This document shows positions 45,759 to 64,000 of a DNA stretch of 64,000 bases, in pieces (positions within the stretch are counted from its first letter, which is position 1; the number at the start of each line of letters is the position of its first letter). The notes beneath the pieces were generated by a model, which worked only from the letters and a program-made list of their open reading frames with translations, searched no databases and was not told the DNA's origin. The DNA comes from Vitrella brassicaformis. Its lineage: Eukaryota; Sar; Vitrellaceae. The stretch lies in contig CDMY01000255.1 of assembly GCA_001179505.1 (NCBI GenBank), positions 337,936 through 401,935 on the forward strand. Direction: 5' to 3'. A program made the position numbers and the translations under genes.

Positions 45759-47433
45759 CTAGCGAGATTTAGACAGTCAGACAGACAGACAGGCAGACGA
45801 CAGCCGGCCTTGCAAATTGGGATGTGCACTGGGTAGGTAGGGATTTGGGCCTGCCGCGGGATGGATGTGCATTCATTGCATTGCGAGGGATGTGGGCGGG
45901 TGGGTGGGTGGGTTGTTGCGGCGATCAGATTCACCTGGTACTGACTGGACTGAACTGGCGGTGAGGGTGTCTGTCTGCGTGTGGTGAGGGTGTGGTGTGG
46001 CGTGGGTGCTTTTCACTAGGTCGTGTCTCTGAATACGTATGAATGTATGGTTCCCCTCAGTGTGTATGTACTACAAGAATGAACATTCTGTTGCATATCA
46101 TATGTGTAGGCAGAGAGTCACACTGATAAAGCCCTGCCGTCCGTCCATCCATCCACTTGTCCGTCCGTCCGTCCGCAAGGCACTAACTAAAAGTTGACTC
46201 AAACAGCTTGGCTGCCGTGGCCGACACACATAGATGTAGACATGAACACACCGTGGATGCTCTCATTCGCCATCATGTACTCTCCCCCTGACAGAAAGAC
46301 CGACAGGGTCCCAGTGGGCGATTGATCCAGCCATCTCAAATGAAGAGGGCAAAACGGATGGATCGACAGCCAGACACACACTGGATAACGTCTCACTCCG
46401 GGTGTATGTATGTATGTATGTACAGAGAGGGAAGTGAGTGTGCTCTACGCGAAAAAGACAACTTCGTCCAACCACCAATACACACACAGCCCCTCAAACA
46501 CACACAGAGACTAGCTACCTACCTGCCCAGAAGAATATGTGTGTATATAAATCAGGACACGACCCGACCCCACACAATAAACAAACAAGAGACGAGCACA
46601 CTACATGTGCACGTAATAGCCACATGTTCACTCATCAATCCATCCATTCATCTACCTATCCATCCATCCATCGCTCTCTTGCGATGTCCGCTTGTACATC
46701 CATCCAGGTAGCTTTTTGTATGATGAAGGAAGCAGCCAATGAAGGCAGCAAGAAGGCGGGCAGCAAGGCCATGCATGCATGTATCTCTCTGTCCATCGAG
46801 ATATCTAGATAGATGGACGGACGTATCAAGGAAAGGAGGCGCCGCTCACTCATAAACGGAAGGACACCAAAAAGACGAGCAAGCAAGCAATCAAGGGCCC
46901 ATCCATCACGTATGTTTGTATGTATGCACCAGGGAGTGAGTGAGTGAATGAGTGCAGCAGGGGGGGACATCGAACGCATGGAGAAAGGGAGGGTGGATGT
47001 ATGTCTGTCTAGGTAGGGTAGATAGGATAGAGAGATAGATATCTGTACGGTACGTAGACGCTTTCACATGCACTGCATGCATTAAAGTGCGATGGATGCT
47101 TCCTGCCTGCCTGCCTGCCTGCCTACCTGCGATCCACACACACACATGCACACGCACCCGTACGCACCTACGTACGGAGGACAGAGTTGGGAGGGAGGGA
47201 GCATGCAATGCAATGCAGAGCAGCAGGGATTGAAAGCGGCTCACCCTGCCTGCCTGGTTCCTTTATTCGTTCATGCACTGCACTGCACTGCACTGTACCT
47301 ACCTACTGAAGGCCTGTCTGTCAGCGCTCCTTCCTTCCTGCCCTATATATGTGTGTTGTGTATGTATGTACCACGCACACGTGAATTGAAATGCCCACGC
47401 GACGGATGATTGCATGCCGCCCTTGCCGCTATA
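45759..47433. other. Long intergenic region rich in tetranucleotide repeats
   Basis: The largest gene-free stretch, 1.7 kb between convergent stops of the GH16-like and ABCC genes. It is full of GACA, ATCC, TGTA, GGGT and CTGC microsatellites. Open frames here are low-complexity repeat translations. No tRNA or other RNA recognised. Confidence 0.5.
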
Positions 47434-54954
<7,521 letters not shown>

Positions 54955-55034
54955 CGAATTCCGCTCTAGAGAGTTGAGATCTTGAGGGAAAAGAAGAAAG
55001 ACTTCTTCATGAGCTAAGCTTGCAAGTCCGGACA

Positions 55035-55053
55035 AGCTCGCAGATCTGCGAGC
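55035..55053. promoter_or_regulatory. TGCGAGC inverted repeat (18-bp palindrome), ABCC/HBD promoter
   Basis: GCTCGCAGATCTGCGAGC at 55036-55053 is a perfect palindrome. It joins an exact octamer copy (AGCTCGCA, 55035-55042) to an inverted TGCGAGC (55047-55053). It lies 81 bp from the ABCC ATG and 129 bp from the dehydrogenase ATG. Confidence 0.6.
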
Positions 55054-55181
55054 CACCCATAACCGACCACCGACCCGCGAAAAGGGAAGGGACGAGCGGC
55101 GAAGGAGAGATCTCATAGATCCATCCAGAGAGATTCATGAATTCGTCGGCTCTCTCTGCGCTTGGTCCATCGAGGCGGCTC

Positions 55182-57107
55182 ATGGCAAGGGAAGCCGTGC
55201 GGCAGATGTCGTCGGCCAGCAGCAGCGCCAGCAGCATCAATCGCATCGCCGTCGTGGGCGCCGGACAGATGGGCACCGGCATCGCCATCGTAGCCGCACA
55301 GTGAGTCAGACAGACATGATTGATGCACGATGCAGAGAGAGATGGCATCACATGCATCATACGCTCTGCTGCTTACATTCCTTACAATGTGTGTGCGTTG
55401 CAATGCACTGCCATCCATTCAGTGTTGGGCGATGTGCAGTGTCACTCTTCGACTCGTGCGGAGGGCAGCTCGCGAAAAGCGAGAAGTTTGTCGGTAGGGA
55501 ATCATGCACTCACTGGACACACGGAGCCGCACAGAACCATCCTGTCTGTGTGTGTGTGACAGCGTCATGGTTAGAGAAGGAGGTGGGCAAGGGCCGCATG
55601 AGCGCTGAGGACAGCCAAGGGGTGGCGGCGCGGCTGTCATATGTTAACCTCAAGGATGATGCAGGCACAGCCACACACCTATCGCACAAAGACATGGCCT
55701 TCGCTATCGAGGTCAGAGAGCGGCCGCTGCGTGCTGTGCTGTGCCATGCCGGCCGATGTGCGTGTGGATGTCTGTGTGTTTGGTATGTATACCTGCCTGC
55801 AGGCTGTGGTTGAGGATTTCGGTGTGAAGCGGGAGGTGTTGGGTGTGTTGGACCGTCAGATGCCCCCCCAGGCCATCCTCGCCACCAACACATCCTCCAT
55901 ATCCATCACCAAACTGGCAGCCACCACTAACAGAGCACAAAAGGTACGTCACGTGACGTGTGTAAGGTAGGTAGCTAAGTGGGGCAGGGCAGAGAGCGGC
56001 GCCTAATTCTCGACAGCTCTGTCTGTGCACACGTGTGTGTATTCTGTCTGGCCTGGCAGGTGATTGGGATGCATTTCATGAATCCCGTGCCGAAGATGCC
56101 CCTGGTGGAGGTCATCAAAGGTCAGTCAGGAGGCCTGCATTGTCGGTTGAAGCGAAACAAATCAATCAATTCTCTCGCTGGCTGTCAGGTCTTGCGACCG
56201 ATGAGGAGACCCTTTCGACCACTATGGCGTGAGTGAGCCAAACGAATGCACCAACAAGGCCTGCAGGGAGGGGAGGGACGTATGGAAATATGATGGATGC
56301 ACTGCACTACACCTGGCCATGCATTTGTCTCGTCGTGTGACCCGTTGGTTAATCGATCAGTTTGGGTAAAGTTGGTTTTGGCAAGGAGACGGCGGTGAGT
56401 GAGGACCGCCCCGGATTCGTCTCAAACCGTGTACTCATGCCATACATCAACGAAGCTGTCTTCACCCTACAGGAGGTAGGGAGGCAGGGAGGGAGGGAGG
56501 TACACGCGCAGATGGATACTTGATACGCAGCTAATGGATTTTGCGCGTCTGTGTGTGTGGTCTATCCGTCCATCCGTCCGTCCGCAGGGCATAGCGTCAG
56601 TTGAGGACATCGACAAGATCCTCAAACTCGGCACCAATGGTACACACACACACACTGGCCCAGCACACACATAAACAATTAATTCCACATGCATGCAGTG
56701 CCGATGGGCCCCCTCACCCTGGCCGACTTCATCGGACTTGACACGTACGTGAGGAATGCATGAATCCATACATCCATTTATTTGCGTCTCTGCTGGCCGG
56801 GCCCCACCACATCAATCAATCCGTGTGTGTGTCACCGGTGTGTGTATAATTAATAGGTGTTTGTACGTCATGCGTGTGCTGCACACCGAGCTGGGCGACT
56901 CCAAATATAGACCCGCGCCTCTCCTGGTCAGTCAGGGGGGAGGCACCACGGCACGGCACGGCACACCCAGCCCAGTATGTATGTATGCTGTGCTGTGCTG
57001 TGACGGGTTGGATATGAATGTCTGTGTGTGTGTGTGCACAGGTTCAGTATGTGGACGCTGGCTGGCTGGGCCGTAAGAGCGGCCGGGGATTCTATCGCTA
57101 TCAATGA
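55182..57107 (+). CDS. 3-hydroxyacyl/3-hydroxybutyryl-CoA dehydrogenase
   Basis: NAD-dependent oxidation of 3-hydroxyacyl-CoA, as in mitochondrial beta-oxidation or butyrate metabolism. It is the monofunctional HCDH form, in about ten exons. The N-terminus MAREAVRQMSSASSSASS could be a mitochondrial presequence. The Rossmann motif VVGAGQMGTGIAIVAA follows. Further family blocks are ILATNTSSISITKLA, GMHFMNPVPKMPLVEVIKG (the catalytic His is in the HFMNP motif), GKETAVSEDRPGFVSNRVL, PYINEAVFTLQEGIAS, MGPLTLADFIGLDT and the end GRKSGRGFYRYQ. The Asn/Ser catalytic partners are in these blocks. There is no fused hydratase domain. The ATG at 55182 is preceded by the divergent promoter shared with the ABCC gene. 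Confidence 0.93.
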
Positions 57108-57584
57108 ACGAATGAATGACACCGAATACAATACTTGTGCTGTGTGTTGATTGAGTGACCGACTTTATGAGCTCTGTGACTGCATTCCGTCAGTCAGACA
57201 GACAGACAGACAGACATGTGTTTGTTGGTGAGTTGACCTGGACCAAGGTCACATCACATCAATCATCTGTTAGTTGGTCGAAAACACCCGTGCGTAACTC
57301 ATTCATCCACGCAGGGGACAGGCATGGCACATATTCATCCTCCCTCACCCCCCTCTCACAGAGCCTTGCTTGCAGTGCAGCCGACATGGTCGGACTCAAA
57401 CATACAAGTCGCTCGGGACGAATAGGCTGTGACTGACACGACACCTCTCTCGGCTCACTGACTGACGGACTGACTGACTGACTGACTGCGTTGGACAGAC
57501 CACCCGGCCGACCACTGCAGGCAGGCAGACACACACGGGAGCGGTGCAGCCATGCACTGCACCGACCGACCCCCACTCATTCAT
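57108..57584. other. Intergenic, convergent 3' ends
   Basis: About 480 bp with GACA and GACT repeats between the dehydrogenase and TPR-gene stops. Nothing else recognised. Confidence 0.4.
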
Positions 57585-59669
57585 TCATTCAGTCTTGAGC
57601 AGCCTCATAGCGACGAGCAGCCCCACACCCACCACCACAGCCACACCCACCCCCGCCAAGGCAGCCTTGTGCTCACCAGCCCACGACGACAACACCACAC
57701 GCAGGCCCCTGTCTTTGCCCTCCTCCTTGTTATCGGGCCCCTTGTCGCCGCTACTGCTGTCCGCTGCTGCTGCCTCGGTCTGTCTGGCCGCCTGCCTCTC
57801 CTCTGTCTTCCTGCTGCTGACGGTGGACGAGGGGTTGTCGGCACTGTTGGCGGTGGGGAGGCTGTCAGGGGAGATGAGGCGCTTCTCGACGAGCAGCTCC
57901 CGCACTCGCTTGACGATGTCGGCCATCTTGGAGGGCATGTCGCGGTTGTCCACCTGCTTGGCCACCACCTGGGCCTTCTCGCACACCGACTTGGAGAACC
58001 TGCACATACACAGGCAGACGGACAGACAGACAGGCGCGTGGACGTGTGTGTTGCTGTGTATGTGTGTCTGTTTTGGTGCGTCTGACCTTCGTTCATGTTT
58101 TGAGATTTTGAGCTGGAGCTGCACCTGCTTCTGAACCTTTGCACCGGACTCCTCCTACACACACACATGCACAGCACACAGCCACCAACACACGCTCAGC
58201 TCATTGAATGATACCGGCCGGCCGGCACTCGGCCAACCGACATCACACACTCACTGACTGACGCACCGGTGAGTCGCCCGGCATCGGGGGGTCGAGCGGC
58301 TCCACGCTCTCGAGCACCTCGATGAACCCCTCAAAGTACTTCTCCAGCTGTTGCTCCTCGCTGAGACTGAGAACGTCCTGGTCAGGCCCCTCGTGCACGA
58401 AGCCCTCGGAGCGGCGCATGGACACAAACCCGATGCCCTCGAAGGTCGACGGCACGGGTGAGAAGGGATCCATCGACGTGTTCACCTGATGGATGGATGG
58501 ATGCCATCATACACATCCATCCCATCCGTCCAAGATACATACACCGTAGGAAAGCGACCGAGTGAGATTGGGAGGGACGGACTTACGTGCAGTTGGTCGT
58601 TAGCGCGATCAGTGTCTGGGGAGTCATCCTCAGGGACGATGCGGATGACCCCTCGCCAGGGCGGCACCGGAAAGGGCATGCCCGGCATGCTGCACACACA
58701 CAGCACAACGAAAGGACGGACGGGCATGCAGCCAGACAGACTGTCGCCTCCTTCGCCTGCATGGCATGGTGTGTCGGTGTGTGTGTGTTGACTGACTTGA
58801 CGGCTGCCATTTGTAGTGTGTGTGGTGTCTGGTCGACGTCGACGTCGTACTTGACGTCCATGGGCATATCGCTGTGCTCCACACTGACATGCATCTTGGT
58901 GTCATCGACGAAATCAAAGACCTGCTCATACCCACCCTGCATCACATCACACGCAGACCACACACAAACAGACCTATAATGAATAACACACTCTGTTTGT
59001 GTGTGGGGCATGGCGTGGCGTGTGCCCCCGCCCCCACCCACCGACCCACCGACCCACCGACGGACCATTTGCTGCGACACGGTGCCCCTCCACTTGCCCC
59101 GCAGCCGCTGCAAGAACATCTGCTTCAACGCCTCCTTGCGTGCCCCCTGCAGAAATGCATTGCCAGGGTCCACCTGAAGACCCCTGTCGACGGCCTGCAA
59201 TGCCTCCCTGGGCCGCCTCAGCTGCAGGAGGGCGCCGGCCTTCCTGCCCCAGCCCTTGCCAAAGTCCTCCTTGAGCCGCACGCACTCCTCGGCGTCGCCC
59301 AGCGCATCTTCAAGGGCATTCACACGGATGCGGGCGGCTGATCGGTTGGAGTACAAGACGTGATTCGCAGGGTCCAACGATATCGCCTCACTCTGTGGAG
59401 TGCACTCAGTCAGTCAAACACACAGGCAGAAGAGCCACCAAACATGAACAAGCACATCCATCACACACGTTGGTCTCTCTGCCACACGTGGCTTCTCTCG
59501 GCCTCCTTACATATCTGTCGATGGCCTCCTGGAACTTGTTCTGTGTGAGCAGGTCGTTGCCTTCCTTCTTGAGCCGCTCGGCGCGTTCCTTCGGCTCCTC
59601 ATCATCGCATGGCCTGTCGGGGTCAGGCACTGAATCATGGCTCTCTTGACTCTCCTCTGCAGTCGCCAT
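57585..59669 (-). CDS. TPR protein with C-terminal membrane anchor
   Basis: Starts MATAEESQESHDSVPDPD at 59669 with an acidic tail. A TPR block follows: ERLKKEGNDLLTQNKFQEAI, then LDPANHVLYSNRSAARIRV and FGKGWGRKAGALLQLRRPREA. The EGN/YSNR/GKGW pattern is that of co-chaperone TPRs that bind Hsp70/Hsp90 C-termini, so a co-chaperone role is plausible but inferred. The middle (about 58950-58250) is acidic and Pro-rich with FEGIGFVSMRRSEGFV. A coiled stretch (SGAKVQKQVQLQLK, then VKRVRELLVEKRLI) leads to a disordered Ser/Glu region. The last 25 residues are one hydrophobic span, AALAGVGVAVVVGVGLLVAM, followed by RLLKTE, a tail anchor for ER or mitochondrial outer membrane. Head-to-head with the GT34 gene. 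Confidence 0.75.
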
Positions 59670-59705
59670 GTATAGGAGCCTTCTGAGATCCTTGCCCCTT
59701 TCAAC

Positions 59706-59713
59706 TGCGAGCT
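59706..59713 (+). promoter_or_regulatory. TGCGAGCT octamer copy 1, TPR/GT34 promoter
   Basis: CTGCGAGCTAAG lies in the 138-bp gap between start codons 59669 and 59808, 37 bp from the TPR-gene ATG. Confidence 0.55.
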
Positions 59714-59726
59714 AAGAGAGCAGATT

Positions 59727-59734
59727 TGCGAGCT
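59727..59734 (+). promoter_or_regulatory. TGCGAGCT octamer copy 2, TPR/GT34 promoter
   Basis: TTTGCGAGCTGTG is a direct repeat of copy 1, 21 bp further on: two helical turns apart. Confidence 0.55.
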
Positions 59735-59807
59735 GTGCTTTGAAAGACACACGGCCCGCCTCCCATCCCATCCTCCCGTCTCGTGTGCGTTCGCTCAGAG
59801 ATGAGAT

Positions 59808-61631
59808 ATGTCAGGGGCAGCAAACACCACCTTTCGGCGAAGGAGCAGCACAGACCAGTCCAACGTCCCAGCAGGCGAGATGGGGCGCTCACTACTCATG
59901 GTCCGTCTGCTGCCGACAAGCGCCCTCTCCCTCAACACTCTCTTCTGCCTCGCTGTGTTGCTGTATGTGTTGGCCTGGGCGCTGCTGGTGCTCTACAGTG
60001 GGATGCTGTTCGGCACTGGCGGAGGTGGCGGCGGCCCAGATGACCGGGCAGCCAGGCGGACTCGGAAAGAGGCGTTTGATTCATGGTTTGAGGACATCTT
60101 GGAGCAGTGGATACCGCCATGGGCCAGCCCATCGCTCTATCAGCTGGAGGACCTCTATGTGCCATCAGCAGGGGAGGAAGACGGTCACACACGTCACCCC
60201 TGCAGAGTGGTCATCCTGACGTCGGGCGATTTGCGCATCGACATCGACGAGCCCCTGAGGGCCAACCGGCAGCTCTACGCAGCCCAGCATGGCTACTGCT
60301 ACAAACACCTATCGTGTATCAGGGGCTCGGGGCAGCGGTGGATGAATGATAATAATGAGACGGAGAGTGAGTCCGGCGGCCGTGACAACGAGGGCGACCG
60401 CCGGCTGTGCCACTCGCCGCATTATTGGCGGTACATCGCTTTGTGGAAGCTGATGCGCAGCGGGACGGAGTGGATTCTCTACCTTGACGGCGACGCCATG
60501 TTCACCAACTTGAACCGCACGGTCGAGGACGTTACGCGCAACCCGGCCTACGCCTCCCCCTCCACAGCCCTGCTCGTCGGCACAGATGCCGACTGTCAGA
60601 GCCCCAAGTTCCCCCTCAACAACGGCGTGATGCTCGTGAGGGCGTCCACCTTCGCACACATGCTGGCCTACCATGTGCTGGTGCGCAAGGACTACCACCG
60701 GGCCCTCAACCACACCGACAAGTGGGGCGCCAGGGGGCTGCACGACCAGCCCATTCTGATCGAGGTGCTCGCCGAGCTGAGGGTGATCAACCCGGAGGCC
60801 ATCCAGGCGGCCTGCAGCAGCGGGGCCATCGTCAACCACACGGCCAGGGGGGAGGTGCTGCACCGCGGCAGGCATGTGACGGTGCTGCCGGGCAGACTGA
60901 TGAATTCCTTCAGGAGGGGCAACACATACGCCGACATGCCGGAGCTCGTCTGGCAACCTGGCGACTGGATCGCTCACTTCACAGGTTGGCTTAACCAACC
61001 AGTGTGCCAATCCATCAGGACTTGATCTCTTCCTGATATATGTTGGTTGGTGTCGTCATTCCCTCAGGCACTGCCAACAAGGTGCGTCGTTATTTACTGC
61101 GCGAGACGTGTCACGCGTCCCACGTGGCAGGCCACCTGGCGGTGTGTCCCTTCGCACTGTCGTCCCTGCTGACCCCCGACGAGGCGGCCTCGGTCATGGA
61201 GACAGAAAGGGTGGCGCTGAGTGAGCGGCAGCTGCGGCGGGCTCACAGCCAGCGCAGCATGAGGATACAGAGAGCAGCGGAACAGATCCGCAGCAACTCA
61301 GACAAACTGCCAGGGGCACTCGACCACCTCAGACACACAATCGACCGGTGGGTGGGTGAAAACACACAACCGACCGACAAGGGCCTTACTCACCTGAGTC
61401 GGAATAGGCGTCCATATCTGTCTGTCTGTATGTGTGTGTATGGTATGTAGGTACGTGACGCGTCTGCTTGAGTGTGCGGACTGGTCGATGGGTGAGGGCG
61501 ATGAGGCCAGGGGCGAGGAGATGCTGGGCTACCTCGAGGAGGTCGCCCGCCAGGTGTGGCAGAACGCATTCCAACTCGGCACTTACACACTCAAGGCCGC
61601 TCAACACACAGCAGTAACCACCGCACACTGA
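59808..61631 (+). CDS. Golgi type II glycosyltransferase, GT34-like (galactosyl/mannosyl)
   Basis: Exons 59808-60984, 61068-61347 and 61451-61631 sum exactly to 545 residues. Residues about 43-66 are a signal anchor (LNTLFCLAVLLYVLAWALLVL), so the catalytic part faces the Golgi lumen. The domain follows GMA12/MNN10 order: RVVILTSGDLRIDI, ANRQLYAAQHGYCYKHLSCI, HYWRYIALWKLMRSG, WILYLDGDAMFTN with the metal-binding DGD (DxD type), FPLNNGVMLVRAS, then LHDQPILIEVLAEL and the final His of DWIAHFTG. Acceptor and sugar are not predictable from sequence. The C-terminal 170 residues are a helical, Arg/Glu-rich extension not usual for the family. The ATG at 59808 is preferred over 59801, which is in another frame. 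Confidence 0.86.
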
Positions 61632-62364
61632 CTGCACAACCCGACACGCAGACCACACAGTCAGTGTCTTGCGCATCCATCCATATGCTGTTCGTTGTGG
61701 ATGCCACCATTCAGGAGCAGATGGTCAACATCGATCAGTGCGGAGTGCCAGATGGTGTGGAGGCCACCACAGACCTGCCGCTGTCTGCAGACGGCAGCCG
61801 GCCGGATGAGTCCGATGCGTCTTGCCAAGTAACTGACGCCGGACAGATAGCACTGAGCTGACTGACGGAGGGGGCAGGAAGGGATAACGAGTCCAGCACG
61901 AAGGATTGGCGCGGTCGGGTCAGCTAGTGAGGATGTCCGTCCGTCTGTCTGTCTGTCTGTCTGATTGATCGATTGGAGAGATGGGAGAGGCGGGCGGGCG
62001 GCGCTCTTTCTTTGTCTTACACTATCATCATCATTATCATTGTATACATACCGTATTAGTCACTCACTCCGTCCACTGGGATGTGTCTGTCTGTCTATCT
62101 ATTTATGTCTGACCAGCTAGACAAGTGTACGTGTACATCTGTGTGTGCGTGTGTTGCTCGGGTGGGCCGATCAGAGAGACTGACTGGCGCTACTGGACGG
62201 ACGGACGGATGGATGGATGGATGAAGGGATGAATGAATCCATATCACTTGAATGAACAACATTTTGATACAAAGAGTGACATACGCACCCATGAACGCAT
62301 CCCATTGGCCAACACACGCACATCTCTTACTTAGCGCTTAATTTCTCATCCACAGACAGATACC
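61632..62364. other. Intergenic, convergent 3' ends
   Basis: About 730 bp with TCTG, ATC and GGAT repeats. A 61-codon frame at about 61680-61861 has no supporting features. No RNA recognised. Confidence 0.5.
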
Positions 62365-64000
62365 TCACGAGGATGCCGATGACTCGGCTGCGTCATCCTC
62401 CTCTTCCCGCGGCGGCTCGGGAGACACGCGAGCCGGTCCATCCTCCCCCGACAGGAAACCGGACCCCTCCCTCCGCTTGTAAAAAATAGTCGCCTCGCCC
62501 CTCCCACTCCACCACAAACGCGTCAAGAGCTCCCCAATGTTCTTCACTATGCCTTTTTCCTCAGGTATCGCGGCCATGATGGCGAGAACGACCAGCTCCA
62601 CCAGGCACATGTCGAGCAGCAGCGAGAGGAGCAGCGACATGAGGTAGATGCGGGGTGCGGGGTCACTGAGGGATATGTCTCTGTCCTCATTATAGAGGAA
62701 CCCTGACAGCCGCACCGTTCGCTCGGGATCGCCCGGTTTGAGGGCCAGTCGGTAGAAGAGCGCCGACCTGACTATGTCACCGTCACTGGCTTCCTCCGGC
62801 CACTCTATACTGATCTCTTTGTCGTGGTGCTCGGCCGTGAAGGTGAAGAGGACGAAGGCCATCATATAGAAGGCCAACAGGAAGAAGACCAGCCAAACGA
62901 CCAGCTGGAGCACAAACAGGCCCTTTGCGGCCACGATGCGCTTCTCGGCAGCCTCGTCTGATGAGTAAGGAGACGGGGCGGTGGTGGTCTGGTACTTGTC
63001 TGAGGACCGTCGTCTCCTGCCCCCCTTTTTTCTGGCCCTCCTCTTGTTCATCTGTCTCGTGCAGTAGGCGATGGCAGAGGTGATAAATAGGGGAAAGAGC
63101 CTTGGCGGCTCCAGGAACATCTCGATATAGAGGGCTTCCGTGTCTTCCTCTTTGATGCCATGCCGCTCCACGAAGGCCTCAAATGGGAGGGGGACCCACA
63201 GACCGTACGAGGGCAGGAGGGAGATAAGGCTGACAAACATGGACGTGATGAAAATCTGAAACACGTCCCATCCACTCCACATGTGGTCTTCACTAGCACA
63301 CTTCCATGTGCTGTCGACCACCCCGCTGCACCGCCCCTCCCGCCCCTCGAATGTGCCGGCGGATAAGAACGTCATGCCGGGGAGGAAGAGGATTGACACC
63401 GCTGCGGTGTGGGAGAACACACGCAGGAACAGCAAGACCGCCTTCGTGTGCTTGGCCCAGGCATAAGTGCCCGAGTCGTGGGTCAGGCACAATAAGGAAT
63501 GGAACTCCCGTATGTGTTCGTTGAATCGAGACAGATACCGTCCTGCCGCTGTCTTGGGCTCTCGGTCAGCATCCTCAGCCTCATCCGACTCCTCTCCATG
63601 TGCCTCCTCGTCGCTGGCCGCTTTTTGTTCCCCCGCCCGGCTGACAGCCATTGGCTGCCCCTGCCATGTTGAGTACAGAAACTGCGGCTGCGACCCGACA
63701 GTGTAGCCCATCATAGGCGCAGAGGCAAAGGAGGGGCTGGTGGCTGCCAATGCCATTGTGGGGGAGCCCGAAGGCGTCCGAGAATCGCTGTCTCTGCTGT
63801 CGCTCAACCTGGCGTCATCGATCGCCATCGGTGGGGGGCTGAAGTGCCGTGCGTCATCAACTCGCTCATGCGGTGGAGGCAGTCTCTGAGCACCGCGAAT
63901 GGGCGGCAGACGTGTCTGACGTCGTGTCGTTTGTATGAAGGCACTCTCACGAAGGGGCGCACGCTGCTGCTGCTGCTGCTGTTGTTCATCTTCCTCTTCC
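62365..64000 (-). CDS. Multi-pass membrane protein, polycystin-like region (5' end outside window)
   Basis: The open frame runs uninterrupted from the window edge to the stop at 62365, so the start and any N-terminal domains are missing. The visible upstream part is a Gln-run, Arg- and Pro-rich cytoplasmic region (63990-63500). RFNEHIREFHSLLCLTHDSG precedes the first span. Five hydrophobic segments follow: AVLLFLRVFSHTAAVSILFL, FQIFITSMFVSLISLLPSYG, LFPLFITSAIAYC, LFVLQLVVWLVFFLLAFYMM and YLMSLLLSLLLDMCLVELVV. A Lys/Arg-rich loop (about 63050-62990) lies between spans 3 and 4. The short His-Ser-Leu-Leu segment before span 1 and the spacing resemble the C-terminal half of polycystin-1/PLAT-TRP-like proteins, but this is weak. 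The tail is acidic, with SSE/D repeats. No catalytic motif is visible. Confidence 0.6.
   Translation of the reverse strand, partial: EEEDEQQQQQQQRAPLRESAFIQTTRRQTRLPPIRGAQRLPPPHERVDDARHFSPPPMAIDDARLSDSRDSDSRTPSGSPTMALAATSPSFASAPMMGYTVGSQPQFLYSTWQGQPMAVSRAGEQKAASDEEAHGEESDEAEDADREPKTAAGRYLSRFNEHIREFHSLLCLTHDSGTYAWAKHTKAVLLFLRVFSHTAAVSILFLPGMTFLSAGTFEGREGRCSGVVDSTWKCASEDHMWSGWDVFQIFITSMFVSLISLLPSYGLWVPLPFEAFVERHGIKEEDTEALYIEMFLEPPRLFPLFITSAIAYCTRQMNKRRARKKGGRRRRSSDKYQTTTAPSPYSSDEAAEKRIVAAKGLFVLQLVVWLVFFLLAFYMMAFVLFTFTAEHHDKEISIEWPEEASDGDIVRSALFYRLALKPGDPERTVRLSGFLYNEDRDISLSDPAPRIYLMSLLLSLLLDMCLVELVVLAIMAAIPEEKGIVKNIGELLTRLWWSGRGEATIFYKRREGSGFLSGEDGPARVSPEPPREEEDDAAESSASS

Noticed and set aside
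46190-47400. Open frames in the long intergenic region
   Set aside because: They translate microsatellites (HTHT, SIHPS) and have no start context, domain or splice support.
61676-61861. Small plus-strand frame after the GT34 gene
   Set aside because: No signal, domain or splice evidence; lies in 3' flanking sequence.

Overview
The window is nuclear DNA of a eukaryote. It is gene-dense, and nearly every gene is cut by short GT-AG introns that must be spliced for the reading frames to join. Three genes point to an alveolate of the chromerid/apicomplexan group: apicortin (a partial p25-alpha domain joined to a doublecortin domain), laforin (a glucan phosphatase found in organisms that store insoluble polyglucan, including red-lineage alveolates) and a protein-only RNase P. 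Together with the GC-rich, microsatellite-filled introns this best fits a chromerid alga such as Vitrella brassicaformis. That identification is inference; no database was searched.

There are 21 protein genes. From left to right: PMS2-type MutL (+, 5' part outside); gamma-SNAP (-) / POLE4-like histone fold (+); uS2m-like (-) / UTP11 (+); ankyrin-repeat protein (-) / ML-domain lipid-binding protein (+); apicortin (+); mRNA guanylyltransferase (-) / poly(A) polymerase (+); DDX60-like helicase (-); laforin (-) / PRORP (+); prolyl-4-hydroxylase-like (-) / PhyH-like dioxygenase (+); GH16-like membrane protein (+); ABCC transporter (-) / 3-hydroxyacyl-CoA dehydrogenase (+); tail-anchored TPR protein (-) / GT34 glycosyltransferase (+); and a multi-pass membrane protein (-, 5' part outside). 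No convincing RNA gene, CRISPR array or transposon was seen. A 300-N assembly gap flanked by G runs lies inside one intron.

The layout is dominated by eight head-to-head pairs whose start codons are 108 to 227 bp apart. All eight intergenic promoters contain the octamer TGCGAGCT (AGCTCGCA on the other strand), nine exact copies in all plus one 7-bp inverted partner. By eye I found it nowhere else in the window, including upstream of the three genes that lack a head-to-head partner. This is the most interesting signal here: a candidate core element of bidirectional promoters.

Many genes act in RNA metabolism: 5' capping and 3' polyadenylation (sharing one promoter), the DDX60 helicase, tRNA 5' processing (PRORP), rRNA processing (UTP11) and mitochondrial translation. 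The stretch of about 18 to 28.5 kb (capping enzyme, poly(A) polymerase, most of DDX60) almost lacks the tetranucleotide repeats that fill introns elsewhere. Two Fe(II)/2-oxoglutarate oxygenases share a promoter, and the GH16-like membrane protein has lost the catalytic acid/base residue.
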